This document shows positions 17,175-25,534 of a DNA stretch of 64,000 bases, piece after piece (within the stretch, counting starts at the first letter, position 1; each line of letters starts with the position of its first letter). The position numbers and the translations under genes are program-made. This DNA comes from Clostridium bowmanii (GTDB lineage: Bacteria > Bacillota > Clostridia > Clostridiales > Clostridiaceae): the NCBI RefSeq assembly GCF_018861315.1, contig NZ_JAHLDL010000018.1, positions 35,179 to 99,178 on the forward strand. Direction: 5' to 3'. Below the pieces are notes generated by a model. It saw only the letters and a list, made by a program, of their open reading frames with translations. It ran no database searches and was not told the origin of the DNA.

Positions 17175-18023
17175 TTATGATTTTATAGTTGAATAAAAAG
17201 CAGTGCCTAAAATAATAATGCCACCTAAAATTTCTCTTGTGGTTGGTATCTCTCCAATTACAAGCAAGGCAAAAATGATTCCATATACTGGTTCCAAACT
17301 AGAAATAATACCCGCTGTTTGTGTTTTAACATTTTTCAGACCATTAATAAATAATGTGTGAGATATAGCAGTAAAAACAACACCTAATACAACAAGTAAT
17401 ATTATATCCATAGGTTTAAATACGGGTCTTATTAAAAATAGAAAAGGAATTAACACAAGTGTAGCCACAAATTGTTCATAAAAAGCAATAACTATACTTG
17501 AATATTCTTTCACATATTTTCTATTAAGCATTGAAAGGACTGCGTAAGTAAAACTAGACAATATTCCCCACAAGACCCCTTCCGTTAAATTATTACCTAA
17601 CTTAAACTTTGGCACTACAAGCGCTACTCCCATTAGTGTAATAATCGCAATTACAATATCTTTTGTTTTAATTTTCTCTTTAAAAAAATAAGGTTCAAGA
17701 AAAGTAACAAAAACAGGAAACGTAGAAAATATCAGAAGCCCTATTGCCACCGTTGACACCTGGATGGACTTAAAAAAAGCACTCCAGTGAATTGCTAATA
17801 TAAATCCCATTATTCCTAGGTAAAGATAGTCTTTTTTCTTTTTTAATTTTATATCTTTCTTAAGAAAAAGCATAATGATCAATAAAAAAATACTTGAAAA
17901 GAAAACTCTGCCTAGTACAATTATCATAGGTGGCAATGAAAGCAACTTTCCAAATAATCCGGCTATTCCAAACAAGAAAACCGCAAAGTGAATTTGTGTA
18001 AGATTTTTATTCTTTGTATTCAT
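17175..18023 (-). CDS. EamA/DMT-family metabolite exporter
   Basis: A 282-residue protein with ten predicted helices in two EamA repeats. The first half has HFAVFLFGIAGLFGKLLSLP and the HWSAFFKSIQVSTVAIGLLI segment near residue 80. The second half has GILSSFTYAVLSMLNRKYVK near residue 150 and KTQTAGIISSLEPVYGIIFA near residue 240, the family's conserved end motif. The start at 18023 follows AAGGG by about nine bases. Substrate is unknown. It is a single gene. Confidence 0.9.
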   Translation of the reverse strand: MNTKNKNLTQIHFAVFLFGIAGLFGKLLSLPPMIIVLGRVFFSSIFLLIIMLFLKKDIKLKKKKDYLYLGIMGFILAIHWSAFFKSIQVSTVAIGLLIFSTFPVFVTFLEPYFFKEKIKTKDIVIAIITLMGVALVVPKFKLGNNLTEGVLWGILSSFTYAVLSMLNRKYVKEYSSIVIAFYEQFVATLVLIPFLFLIRPVFKPMDIILLVVLGVVFTAISHTLFINGLKNVKTQTAGIISSLEPVYGIIFALLVIGEIPTTREILGGIIILGTAFYSTIKS

Positions 18024-18286
18024 AAACACACACCCTTCTTTGCTTTATTTTTCTTTGAACTCTGCCATTTAAGATATTCAATAATTTAATTTTATAATAA
18101 TTATACTTATTATAAAATACATTCTACAAATAGATTGAAATTCCTTCAAAGATTTATAGTTTTAAATTATTTAAGGTTTTTATAAGATTTAATAACCACT
18201 TTTAACAATATTTATTAAATAGCTTAATATTTAGTATAATTATAACTCTTAAGGACACCATAATAACGAAGATTTAGTAAAGGAGA

Positions 18287-18334
18287 GAAAAACACAGTAG
18301 ATTTTATACTTGCTCTACTGTGTTTTTAATTTTT
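18287..18334. terminator. Bidirectional terminator
   Basis: AAACACAGTAGA pairs with TCTACTGTGTTT over a 12-base loop, with T runs on both strands. It serves the GNAT gene ending at 18364. Confidence 0.75.
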
Positions 18335-18363
18335 TCACAAAAAATCTTTTGACTTATTATTTT

Positions 18364-18912
18364 TTAAATGGTAAAGGCTTCCCATTCCGGCCTCAATATT
18401 CCATATAAATACATATCATATCGAATTCCATCTCTATGAATAAATTCTCTATAAACTCCTTCTCTTTTAAATCCCAATTTTTCATATAGCTTTATAGCAG
18501 GTTCATTGTACTGAAGAACAGTAAGCTGTATTTTATGGAAATTTAGTTCTTGAAATCCGAACTCCATAGTTAATTTAAGAGCTTCCATTCCATAACCTTT
18601 ACCCCTATGTTTTTCTCCACCAATACCTATGTATATTATAGCAGTTCCATTAGTCCAAGATATATCCTCAAATCCTGTAACTCCAATAAATTCTTCTTGT
18701 TTAAGATTTTTAATAGCAAAAATATAAGCTGTATTAGATTTTCTTACTTCACTAAGTGACTCCTGTACCTCTTCCAAATTTTTAGGAATTGCACTTACTA
18801 TATCGTAATAACGCATAAAGGCTACATCGGTAAACCACTTTTGCAATTCCAAAACATCTTGCTGGTTTATAGAAGTAAGTTTTATTTCTTCTCCCATCAA
18901 AAGATTTCTCAT
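18364..18912 (-). CDS. GNAT-family N-acetyltransferase (RimJ/RimL-like)
   Basis: A 182-residue single-domain acetyltransferase. The acetyl-CoA loop is IGIGGEKHRGKGYGMEALKL near residue 100 (R/Q-x-x-G-x-G/A form: RGKGYG), followed by the N-H-K-I/LxV segment LNFHKIQLTVLQYNEPAIKL and YEKLGFKREGVYREFIHRDG, a hallmark of the ribosomal-protein acetyltransferase branch. GGAAGG lies seven bases before ATG. The acceptor is unknown; some relatives modify antibiotics or peptides. Confidence 0.92.
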   Translation of the reverse strand: MRNLLMGEEIKLTSINQQDVLELQKWFTDVAFMRYYDIVSAIPKNLEEVQESLSEVRKSNTAYIFAIKNLKQEEFIGVTGFEDISWTNGTAIIYIGIGGEKHRGKGYGMEALKLTMEFGFQELNFHKIQLTVLQYNEPAIKLYEKLGFKREGVYREFIHRDGIRYDMYLYGILRPEWEAFTI

Positions 18913-18995
18913 TTTATTACCTTCCCTCTAGTTTTATTTAATATTAAATAATCACCTATGGTGCTGAAGTGTAGTTAAAATACTTTATCCTATAA

Positions 18996-19026
18996 AAATA
19001 GACTAGCGTATACGCTAATCTATTTA
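18996..19026 (-). terminator. Terminator overlapping the DUF2156 gene stop codon
   Basis: AAATAGACTAGCGTATACGC and its complement form a near-perfect palindrome (one mismatch pair), followed by TATTTTTATA on the minus strand. Confidence 0.75.
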
Positions 19027-19947
19027 TAACACATCACCAACTAAACATTTAGAAAAACTAAAAATATATTTCTTCTCTAATTTATATGGGTGATAAGATA
19101 ACTTAGATTTTCTAAGACCATCAATCCCTAAGTCTTGTTCTCTATTAATTATCTTAACATCACTAAAACATCTATCAATAAATGTTTTGTTAATAAAACT
19201 GTACACACCACTATAACCCATATCTCCCTTTTCAATATGAATTACTGCCAAATTATCATTTAATTTTTCTCCTAAACTAAATGCCACTATTTTTCCATCT
19301 ACATAAACAGCTATGCCCTTAATATTTATAATTTGTATGTTTTTTAGAACATCTTTTATTCCCTGTAATTCATAATAAAGCATATCATCGTCATCATCAT
19401 TGCCTTCATACCAATTTTCTGCTGCAATTATAACATCATTGATTATTTCTGTACCTTTAATGTCCTTAACTTCATAATTATAATTTTTTATAAAAGAATT
19501 ATAATGATTCTTTTTACCATGGAGCTTCTTACCTGAAAGCTTTATAAGCTTTTCAGCTTCATATAAATAATCAAAATTATCTCTATCTTCTTTTATACAA
19601 ATATCCTTAACATCATCATATATGTCGCTTATTTCTTCCATAAACACTTCATCAAGATCCTTGAATAAGTAATCCATATTGTTTTCTGTCTTGTACGCCA
19701 TTAGTGCATCTATTATTTCTTTAAGATTTTCTTTGTTGTAACCCAAAGGTTGCATAAAATAGTATCTTCCTTCAAAGTCTTTTTTCTTTATTATTAGAGT
19801 TCCTTTATAAATATTAAAACAAATATCACAAGCCTCTCTCCATATATATAAAGTTGTAAAAGAATATTCACAACTTAGGAATTTATACGGATATATAAAC
19901 TCCTCCAATGTATTCTTGTCTTCTATTGTAAGCCTTTTAAAAATCAT
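19024..19947 (-). CDS. DUF2156 / phosphatidylglycerol-lysyltransferase-like domain protein
   Basis: A 307-residue soluble protein with no membrane segment. The double-GNAT-fold pattern of DUF2156 is visible: FLSCEYSFTTLYIWREACDI near residue 25, LIIKKKDFEGRYYFMQPLGY, LSGKKLHGKKNHYNSFIKNY near residue 140, GKIVAFSLGEKL near 225, IHIEKGDMGYSGVYSFINKT and INREQDLGIDGLRKSKLSYH near 270. Related domains in MprF transfer lysine from Lys-tRNA to lipid; this stand-alone form lacks the flippase part, so substrate and reaction are unknown. A poor ribosome binding site (AAGG, about 11 bases) precedes ATG. Confidence 0.85.
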   Translation of the reverse strand: MIFKRLTIEDKNTLEEFIYPYKFLSCEYSFTTLYIWREACDICFNIYKGTLIIKKKDFEGRYYFMQPLGYNKENLKEIIDALMAYKTENNMDYLFKDLDEVFMEEISDIYDDVKDICIKEDRDNFDYLYEAEKLIKLSGKKLHGKKNHYNSFIKNYNYEVKDIKGTEIINDVIIAAENWYEGNDDDDDMLYYELQGIKDVLKNIQIINIKGIAVYVDGKIVAFSLGEKLNDNLAVIHIEKGDMGYSGVYSFINKTFIDRCFSDVKIINREQDLGIDGLRKSKLSYHPYKLEKKYIFSFSKCLVGDVL

Positions 19948-20187
19948 AATCTCAACCTTTCCCCTTAAAATATACCATAAATATTATCATATTTTTACAT
20001 TCATTTACTATTTTATACTGTTTGTTTGTTTTTTGCAAGTAGATACTTATAAGAATCATAGTTACAAAATAGATACCATTAAGTTATAACACTTCTTAAT
20101 TTTTTTCTATGTTTATATTAACCGATTTCAGAAAAATATATACTGGATTTCACGTTTGTTTAGTTCTAATATATTTTATTAATATAT

Positions 20188-20213
20188 TATCATATTATTC
20201 ATATAATATGATA
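20188..20213 (+). promoter_or_regulatory. 10-bp inverted repeat over the putative ccdA promoter region
   Basis: TATCATATTA and TAATATGATA flank six bases. TATAAT at 20226-20231 lies just downstream, so the repeat would cover the -35 area and could be an operator. The remainder of 19948-20299 is AT-rich without other features. Confidence 0.35.
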
Positions 20214-20299
20214 TGATGCTATGATATAATTTCACTATATCAATTTAAGGATGGGTTAAATACCCTTATTTTATTAATATCCTAGGAGGTGACTTATAG

Positions 20300-21004
20300 T
20301 TGAACAATATTAGTCTTATATTAGCTTTTTCAGCAGGACTACTTTCTTTTTTGTCCCCATGTGTTTTACCACTAGTTCCAGCCTACATTAGTTATTTAAC
20401 TGGAACAGCCATTAATGAATTAGATGATAAAAAAGCTAAGTTAAATATATTATATAAATCTTTCGGTTTTGTCATTGGATTTTCTATTATTTTCATTTTG
20501 ATGGGTGCTTCTATTACAACCCTAGGCAAACTTTTGATTAAAAATCAAAACATCTTTAGAAAAATCAGTGGTTCGTTAATGATAGTATTCGGTCTTCACA
20601 CACTTGGTTTATTAAAAATCAAACTACTTTATAGAGAAAAAAGATTTTTTTCTTTTAATAAAGGTGGTGGCAAGTTTGGCTCTATACTTATGGGAATAGC
20701 TTTCGCCGCAGGTTGGACACCTTGCATAGGACCTATTTTATCCTCTATTCTTACATATGCTAGCAGTTTTGAAACCATAGATAAAGGGGTCCTTCTTCTT
20801 TCAGTATATTCATTAGGCCTTGCTGTTCCTTTTATACTAACCGCCCTGGCTATCGGTAGCTTTACAAAGCACAAGCACACAATTTCAAAATATTTGCCTG
20901 TAATATCCACTATCAGTGGAATACTATTAGTGACAATGGGTATTTTGATTTTCACAAACAAAGTTAATATTTTAAGTAGGTATTTGAATTTTTTCAACTT
21001 TTAA
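20300..21004 (+). CDS. ccdA: Cytochrome c biogenesis / thiol-disulfide relay protein CcdA
   Basis: A 234-residue, six-helix membrane protein that passes electrons from cytoplasmic thioredoxin to extracytoplasmic thiol proteins. The two redox cysteines are visible in the family motifs LSFLSPCVLPLVPAYISYL (Cys21) and AAGWTPCIGPILSSIL (near residue 145). The start is TTG at 20300 after AGGAGGTGA. A TlpA-like thioredoxin follows 139 bases downstream on the same strand, its likely partner. No cytochrome c maturation genes are near, so the relay may serve spore or envelope disulfides (StoA/CcdA type). Confidence 0.94.
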   Translation: MNNISLILAFSAGLLSFLSPCVLPLVPAYISYLTGTAINELDDKKAKLNILYKSFGFVIGFSIIFILMGASITTLGKLLIKNQNIFRKISGSLMIVFGLHTLGLLKIKLLYREKRFFSFNKGGGKFGSILMGIAFAAGWTPCIGPILSSILTYASSFETIDKGVLLLSVYSLGLAVPFILTALAIGSFTKHKHTISKYLPVISTISGILLVTMGILIFTNKVNILSRYLNFFNF

Positions 21005-21045
21005 CGACATTTCACAAGGAGAGTTTCCTTCTGAAGTCGTTAAAA
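20999..21045 (+). other. Intercistronic hairpin at the ccdA stop codon
   Basis: TTTTAACGAC pairs with GTCGTTAAAA (10 base pairs) with an inner AGGA/TCCT stem. The ccdA stop codon lies in the left arm. There is no T run, so it is more likely an mRNA processing or stability hairpin than a terminator. Confidence 0.5.
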
Positions 21046-21143
21046 TTGCAGCTCCGCAGGAGATGATTTAATACATTTCATAAGCGAATGTTATCACTTG
21101 TATAGGTGATAATACAATTAATAATTTAATGGGAGGATTAATC

Positions 21144-21761
21144 ATGAAAAAAATAATTTGGCCCTTAGTATTTGTTTTAGTATTTGGCATAAGTATTTAT
21201 ACTGTAACTAATTATAACAAAAGCAAAGGTAAAGATTTAAACACAACTACCAAAGAAAATCTCACAACTAATAATACAAAACCAAGTGCAAGTTCCACCA
21301 CTGAAAATGCCACTACAGGCACTGCCTCTTCCACTGCTAAAAGTTCTGAGGCTGATAAGATTCCAGCCTTGAATTTCAAACTAAAAGATCTGAATGGTAA
21401 AGAAGTTTCTCTTAGTGATTTTAAAGGAAAAAAAGTATTTCTAAACTTTTGGGCAAGTTGGTGTCCTCCTTGTAAAGCCGAAATGCCTGATATTGAAAAA
21501 TTACAGGTGGAAACTAAGGACACTGATTTAGTTATATTGGCTGTAAATATTGGCGAAGACAATTCCACTGCCAAATCTTTTATGGAAAAGAATAAATATA
21601 ACTTTACTGTTTTATTGGATTCAAATCAGAGTATAGCAGCTCAATATAATATTGCTGCAATTCCAACCTCCTTCTTTATTGATAAGGCCGGTAATATTGT
21701 CTCCTCTACAAGAGGTGGCATGACCCTAGAACAAATGAAAGTTAACATTAGCAAATTATAA
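21144..21761 (+). CDS. TlpA/ResA-like membrane-anchored thioredoxin
   Basis: A 205-residue extracytoplasmic thiol-disulfide oxidoreductase: membrane anchor at residues 4-22, a Ser/Thr/Asn-rich linker (23-70), then a TlpA-type thioredoxin fold with FKGKKVFLNFWASWCPPCKA (Cys107-Pro-Pro-Cys110) and the cis-Pro segment YNIAAIPTSFFIDKAG. GGGAGG lies six to seven bases before ATG at 21144. Placed after ccdA, it is presumably kept reduced by it. ResA and StoA act in cytochrome c maturation and spore cortex synthesis respectively; which applies is unknown. Confidence 0.93.
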   Translation: MKKIIWPLVFVLVFGISIYTVTNYNKSKGKDLNTTTKENLTTNNTKPSASSTTENATTGTASSTAKSSEADKIPALNFKLKDLNGKEVSLSDFKGKKVFLNFWASWCPPCKAEMPDIEKLQVETKDTDLVILAVNIGEDNSTAKSFMEKNKYNFTVLLDSNQSIAAQYNIAAIPTSFFIDKAGNIVSSTRGGMTLEQMKVNISKL

Positions 21762-21778
21762 ATTAACAAAAGCTGTAC

Positions 21779-21824
21779 AAAACCCCACTGAAAATTATCA
21801 TTAATTTTCAGTGGGGTTTTTACT
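21779..21824. terminator. Bidirectional terminator between tlpA-like and the hybrid kinase
   Basis: AAAACCCCACTGAAAAT pairs with ATTTTCAGTGGGGTTTT; T and A runs flank both sides, serving convergent genes. Confidence 0.9.
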
Positions 21825-21850
21825 TATCTTAATTTAAAAATGCAATAAAA

Positions 21851-24800
21851 CTATTTATATATATCAGAGAATTCTATTGATAAATTTTCTTCATAGTTTG
21901 TTTCATATACTTCTTTATTTTTAAGGTTATTTTCTTCTTGCGTGGTTTCTACTTTTCTAACTGGTAGTGTTATAATAAATTCACTTCCCTTTCCTTCTTC
22001 ACTTAATACATGAATTTCACCATCATGCATTTCAACAAGAGATTTTACTAAAGCAAGCCCTATTCCACTGCCTTCATTCTGCCTTGATGTAGATTTATCA
22101 ATTTGCGCAAAACGTTCAAAAATAAATTTCAGCTTGTCTTTTGCAATTCCTATACCTGTATCCTTTATGGATATTTCAACAAAATCGCCCTTATCATAAA
22201 CATTAACAAAAATGCTTCCATCTTCCTTCGTAAATTTAACTGCATTTGATAGTAAATTCAACATAATTCTTTCAATTTTTTCTTCATCAAAAGCAATTGT
22301 TTTTTCTTCAACATCAGTATCAAAAATAAGGGATATGCCATGATTTTTTATATACTCTGCAACAGATTGTGATATTTCCTCTACAACATAGACTATATCT
22401 CCATTTTTTAGTTGAAGACTTATATAATCTGCTTCTATTTTAGTTGTGTCTATTATATTATTTATAAGTCTGAGTAACCTTAGTGAATTTTGATTCATTA
22501 TATTAATATAATATTTAATTCTTTCCTCACCTAACTTTCTTGATCCATCAAGTGATTTTAATAACTGTATTGTGCTGCAAATTACATTTAGTGGAGTTCT
22601 AAGTTCATGGGACAAATTAGCAAAAAATTCTGTTTTCACCTTATCATAGGCCATAAGTTTTTCAACTTGCTTACTACTTTCGGCACTTTTCATACTAAGA
22701 ACTTTTACTTGATTTTTAGCAATCCCAAGTTCATGTACTAATGACAATGCTTGCTTTACTGAATACTTTAGTGTTATCAAAGTGTTTATTCTACATAATA
22801 ACTCATGCATGTTAAAAGGTTTCCTCAGATAATCATTTGCACCACACTCAAAGGAAATAACTAAGTGCTCTAAATTACTATCTGCAGTCATAATTAACAC
22901 CGGCAGTTCAAAAATGGATTGTTTTTCCCTAATAATCTCACATACTTTATAACCCAAAATATCTGGCATAATCATATCTAAAATTACTAAATCCAAATTT
23001 TTATTTTCTTCAACTAGTTTCAATGCCTCAGCACCCGAGGATGCTTCTAAAACTTCAAAAGTATCATTTGACAAATAATTTTTTATTACCTTACGATTCA
23101 CATATTCATCATCAACTATTAATATCCTGTATTTATCTTTACTATTTGAATTCATGTTTTCATTAATAATTTTTCTACCGTGCTCCAGAGAAATACTAAC
23201 TAAATTAGGTTTTAATTCTAAATGTTTTGAATACTTATCTAATACTTCTCCATTTTCTTCATTATAGTTATTCTCCTGTGGATTACTCACTAAATCTTCA
23301 TCAGTGCATAAGGGAATAGTAAAAACAAATTTACTGCCTTTTCCAATAACTGAAGATACCGCTATAGTGCCACCCTGTATTTGAATAAGTTCTTTAGTTA
23401 CGTAAAGTCCTACCCCAGTACCACCATATTTTTGAGAAATTCCATCCACCTGCTCATATCTATCGAAAATTTTATGAATCTTCTGCTGTGGAATTCCTAT
23501 TCCCGTATCACTAACGCTTATCTCAAGAAATGAATTTCTAAGTTTAAAAGATAAGGTTATGGTTCCTTTATGTGTAAACTTTATAGCATTACCCAATAAA
23601 TTATGTAGAATTTGCTGTATCCTATCTTCATCTCCAAATACAAAAGGCGCATTTTCATCTATTTTATTTATAAAGGTGATGTGTTTATTATTTAGAGATA
23701 CCCGACTAAATTTAATTACCATTTCTACCACCGTACTTATGTTAACAGGTTTCCTATGCAATACAATTTCATTATTTTTAAGTTTAGAAAATGTCATCAT
23801 ATCATTAACCAAGTTAGATAATCTCTTAGCACTAGAATTCACCAAAAATAAATCTTCCCTTAATTCTAGGTCTAAACTACCACCTTTATTATTCACTATC
23901 CCTTCAGTTAATCCGATAATTCCATTCAATGGAGTTTTTAACTCATGAGAAGTTACAGCAAAAAAATCATCTTTTAGGTTATTTAAAGACTTGAGTTTGG
24001 CACTAATATTTTCAACACTTGAAAGTTCATCAGCTTGACGTTTTGCTAAAACATAGTAATTCACAATAATAAATATTAATATGCCCAAGGAAGCAAAAGA
24101 ATCAGTGAATATAATACTGTATTCATATAAAATATCATTAATTCTTGTAATAAATAGTGCAAATAAACCTACCACAACTATATAGTCAGTTTGCTCTCTC
24201 TCTATGTAGGATTTAGCTATATTATACATCATGTATAATATAGCTAAAAGTGCAAATGCTTCAGAAGGTACTATATAATATAAATAATATCTAACTGGAA
24301 TAAAAATTACAATCAAAGTATATGCCAAAGCTACATAATTTGATATTTTAACAAATTTACTTGGCATAATTTTTTTATAAGATTTATCTATAAACAAAAT
24401 AATAAAAGGAATGTAAGAATAAAACGTCCATATTTTTATTCTTGAAGAAAATATATAATCTAAATGTGGTAATAACGAAATTAAGAACCCTTCGCCAATA
24501 AATAATGTTCTAATGGTAATTATTATGCAAATCATAGCAAAATACAATTGAGCCTTATCCTTTCTTCTATTTATGAAAACCCCAAAACTATATACAGCAG
24601 CCATAATACTACATCCTAAAATAAATAAACTTAAGGCTATTTTTTTCTCTCTCATAGCTGTAATTTCTACTGATTTTCCTAATACCAATGTATCTATATA
24701 TCCATATTTATTGTAAAAATTACTAACTCGAAGGATTAAATAGGCTTCCCCATTCTCTACATAAAATGAGCCAATAGATGGTACTAATTGTGGTGTCATT

Positions 24801-25246
24801 TCATTTTTATCTTTTCCAACTGTTCCAACAGAGGTTATTAATTTATTATCAGCCCAAAGTTCATATGCGCTTTGTATAAAATCTATCTTTACTGAATAAA
24901 GATCCTCTTCATTATCCATAAGTAGTTTCAATCGATATGTACAATAGCCTTGCTTACCAAAAATACCTGGTAGATATTCATAGGTAACATTTTGGGAATC
25001 ATCACTTTGAAAATCCTCAGGTAAAAGCAGCTTATTATCATAAAACTCCCATACCCCATTAAGTTTTATCATGCCATCCTTTTTAAAATCCCAATTTCTT
25101 AAGTCTAATACCCCTTTCACTGCCAAGGGCATCTTTTTATCCGTATGACTAATTTCACTACTTCCTTTAATCATTGTAATAAGTATAATTAAAGTTATAG
25201 ATAGTAAAATAAATATTTTACTTTTATGCGACTTAATTTTTACCAT
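21851..25246 (-). CDS. Hybrid sensor histidine kinase: 7TMR-DISM sensor, two HisKA/HATPase cores and a receiver
   Basis: A 1131-residue membrane kinase. Order: signal/TM (9-27); 7TMR-DISMED2-like extracellular beta domain (about 45-190, with LNGVWEFYDNKLL and YCTYRLKL); seven-helix 7TMR-DISM block (about 200-405); HisKA with SHELKTPLNGIIGL (His434); HATPase with GTGVGLYVTKEL; receiver with RILIVDDE and phosphoacceptor Asp757 in LDMIMPD and Lys in RKPF; second HisKA with SHELRTPLNVI (His880); second HATPase with GSGIGLALVKSLVE. No response regulator with DNA-binding domain is adjacent. Sensor folds of this kind bind carbohydrates or similar ligands. It is transcribed divergently from the rhodanese lipoprotein. 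Confidence 0.93.
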   Translation of the reverse strand: MVKIKSHKSKIFILLSITLIILITMIKGSSEISHTDKKMPLAVKGVLDLRNWDFKKDGMIKLNGVWEFYDNKLLLPEDFQSDDSQNVTYEYLPGIFGKQGYCTYRLKLLMDNEEDLYSVKIDFIQSAYELWADNKLITSVGTVGKDKNEMTPQLVPSIGSFYVENGEAYLILRVSNFYNKYGYIDTLVLGKSVEITAMREKKIALSLFILGCSIMAAVYSFGVFINRRKDKAQLYFAMICIIITIRTLFIGEGFLISLLPHLDYIFSSRIKIWTFYSYIPFIILFIDKSYKKIMPSKFVKISNYVALAYTLIVIFIPVRYYLYYIVPSEAFALLAILYMMYNIAKSYIEREQTDYIVVVGLFALFITRINDILYEYSIIFTDSFASLGILIFIIVNYYVLAKRQADELSSVENISAKLKSLNNLKDDFFAVTSHELKTPLNGIIGLTEGIVNNKGGSLDLELREDLFLVNSSAKRLSNLVNDMMTFSKLKNNEIVLHRKPVNISTVVEMVIKFSRVSLNNKHITFINKIDENAPFVFGDEDRIQQILHNLLGNAIKFTHKGTITLSFKLRNSFLEISVSDTGIGIPQQKIHKIFDRYEQVDGISQKYGGTGVGLYVTKELIQIQGGTIAVSSVIGKGSKFVFTIPLCTDEDLVSNPQENNYNEENGEVLDKYSKHLELKPNLVSISLEHGRKIINENMNSNSKDKYRILIVDDEYVNRKVIKNYLSNDTFEVLEASSGAEALKLVEENKNLDLVILDMIMPDILGYKVCEIIREKQSIFELPVLIMTADSNLEHLVISFECGANDYLRKPFNMHELLCRINTLITLKYSVKQALSLVHELGIAKNQVKVLSMKSAESSKQVEKLMAYDKVKTEFFANLSHELRTPLNVICSTIQLLKSLDGSRKLGEERIKYYINIMNQNSLRLLRLINNIIDTTKIEADYISLQLKNGDIVYVVEEISQSVAEYIKNHGISLIFDTDVEEKTIAFDEEKIERIMLNLLSNAVKFTKEDGSIFVNVYDKGDFVEISIKDTGIGIAKDKLKFIFERFAQIDKSTSRQNEGSGIGLALVKSLVEMHDGEIHVLSEEGKGSEFIITLPVRKVETTQEENNLKNKEVYETNYEENLSIEFSDIYK

Positions 25247-25472
25247 GATTAGCTCCTTTTTGAATTGTACTTATAGTAAGTTTTAAAATTATACACTTAC
25301 ATATATCATAACATATAATTTAGTATATTATAGATTATATATGGTTAACAGCATAAAGTGATATATATCAACAAAATAATACCATACATTATATAGATTT
25401 CTCATTTTTAAATTATAATTTATTATTTATTATAGAAAATTCAAATAGATAGTGCTTTAACTATTAGGAATA

Positions 25473-25501
25473 TTGATTAGTGTATCTTGTCATAATATGA
25501 T
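25473..25501 (+). promoter_or_regulatory. Putative promoter of the rhodanese lipoprotein
   Basis: TTGATT at 25473-25478 and TATGAT at 25496-25501 are separated by 17 bases, 33 bases before the start codon. Confidence 0.45.
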
Positions 25502-25534
25502 AATATGTTTTAGGTTATACAAGGAGGGATTATT

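Noticed and set aside
18261..18300. AAAGGAGAG before the hairpin at 18287 as a gene start
   Set aside because: No start codon with an open frame follows; the sequence is the arm of a bidirectional terminator.
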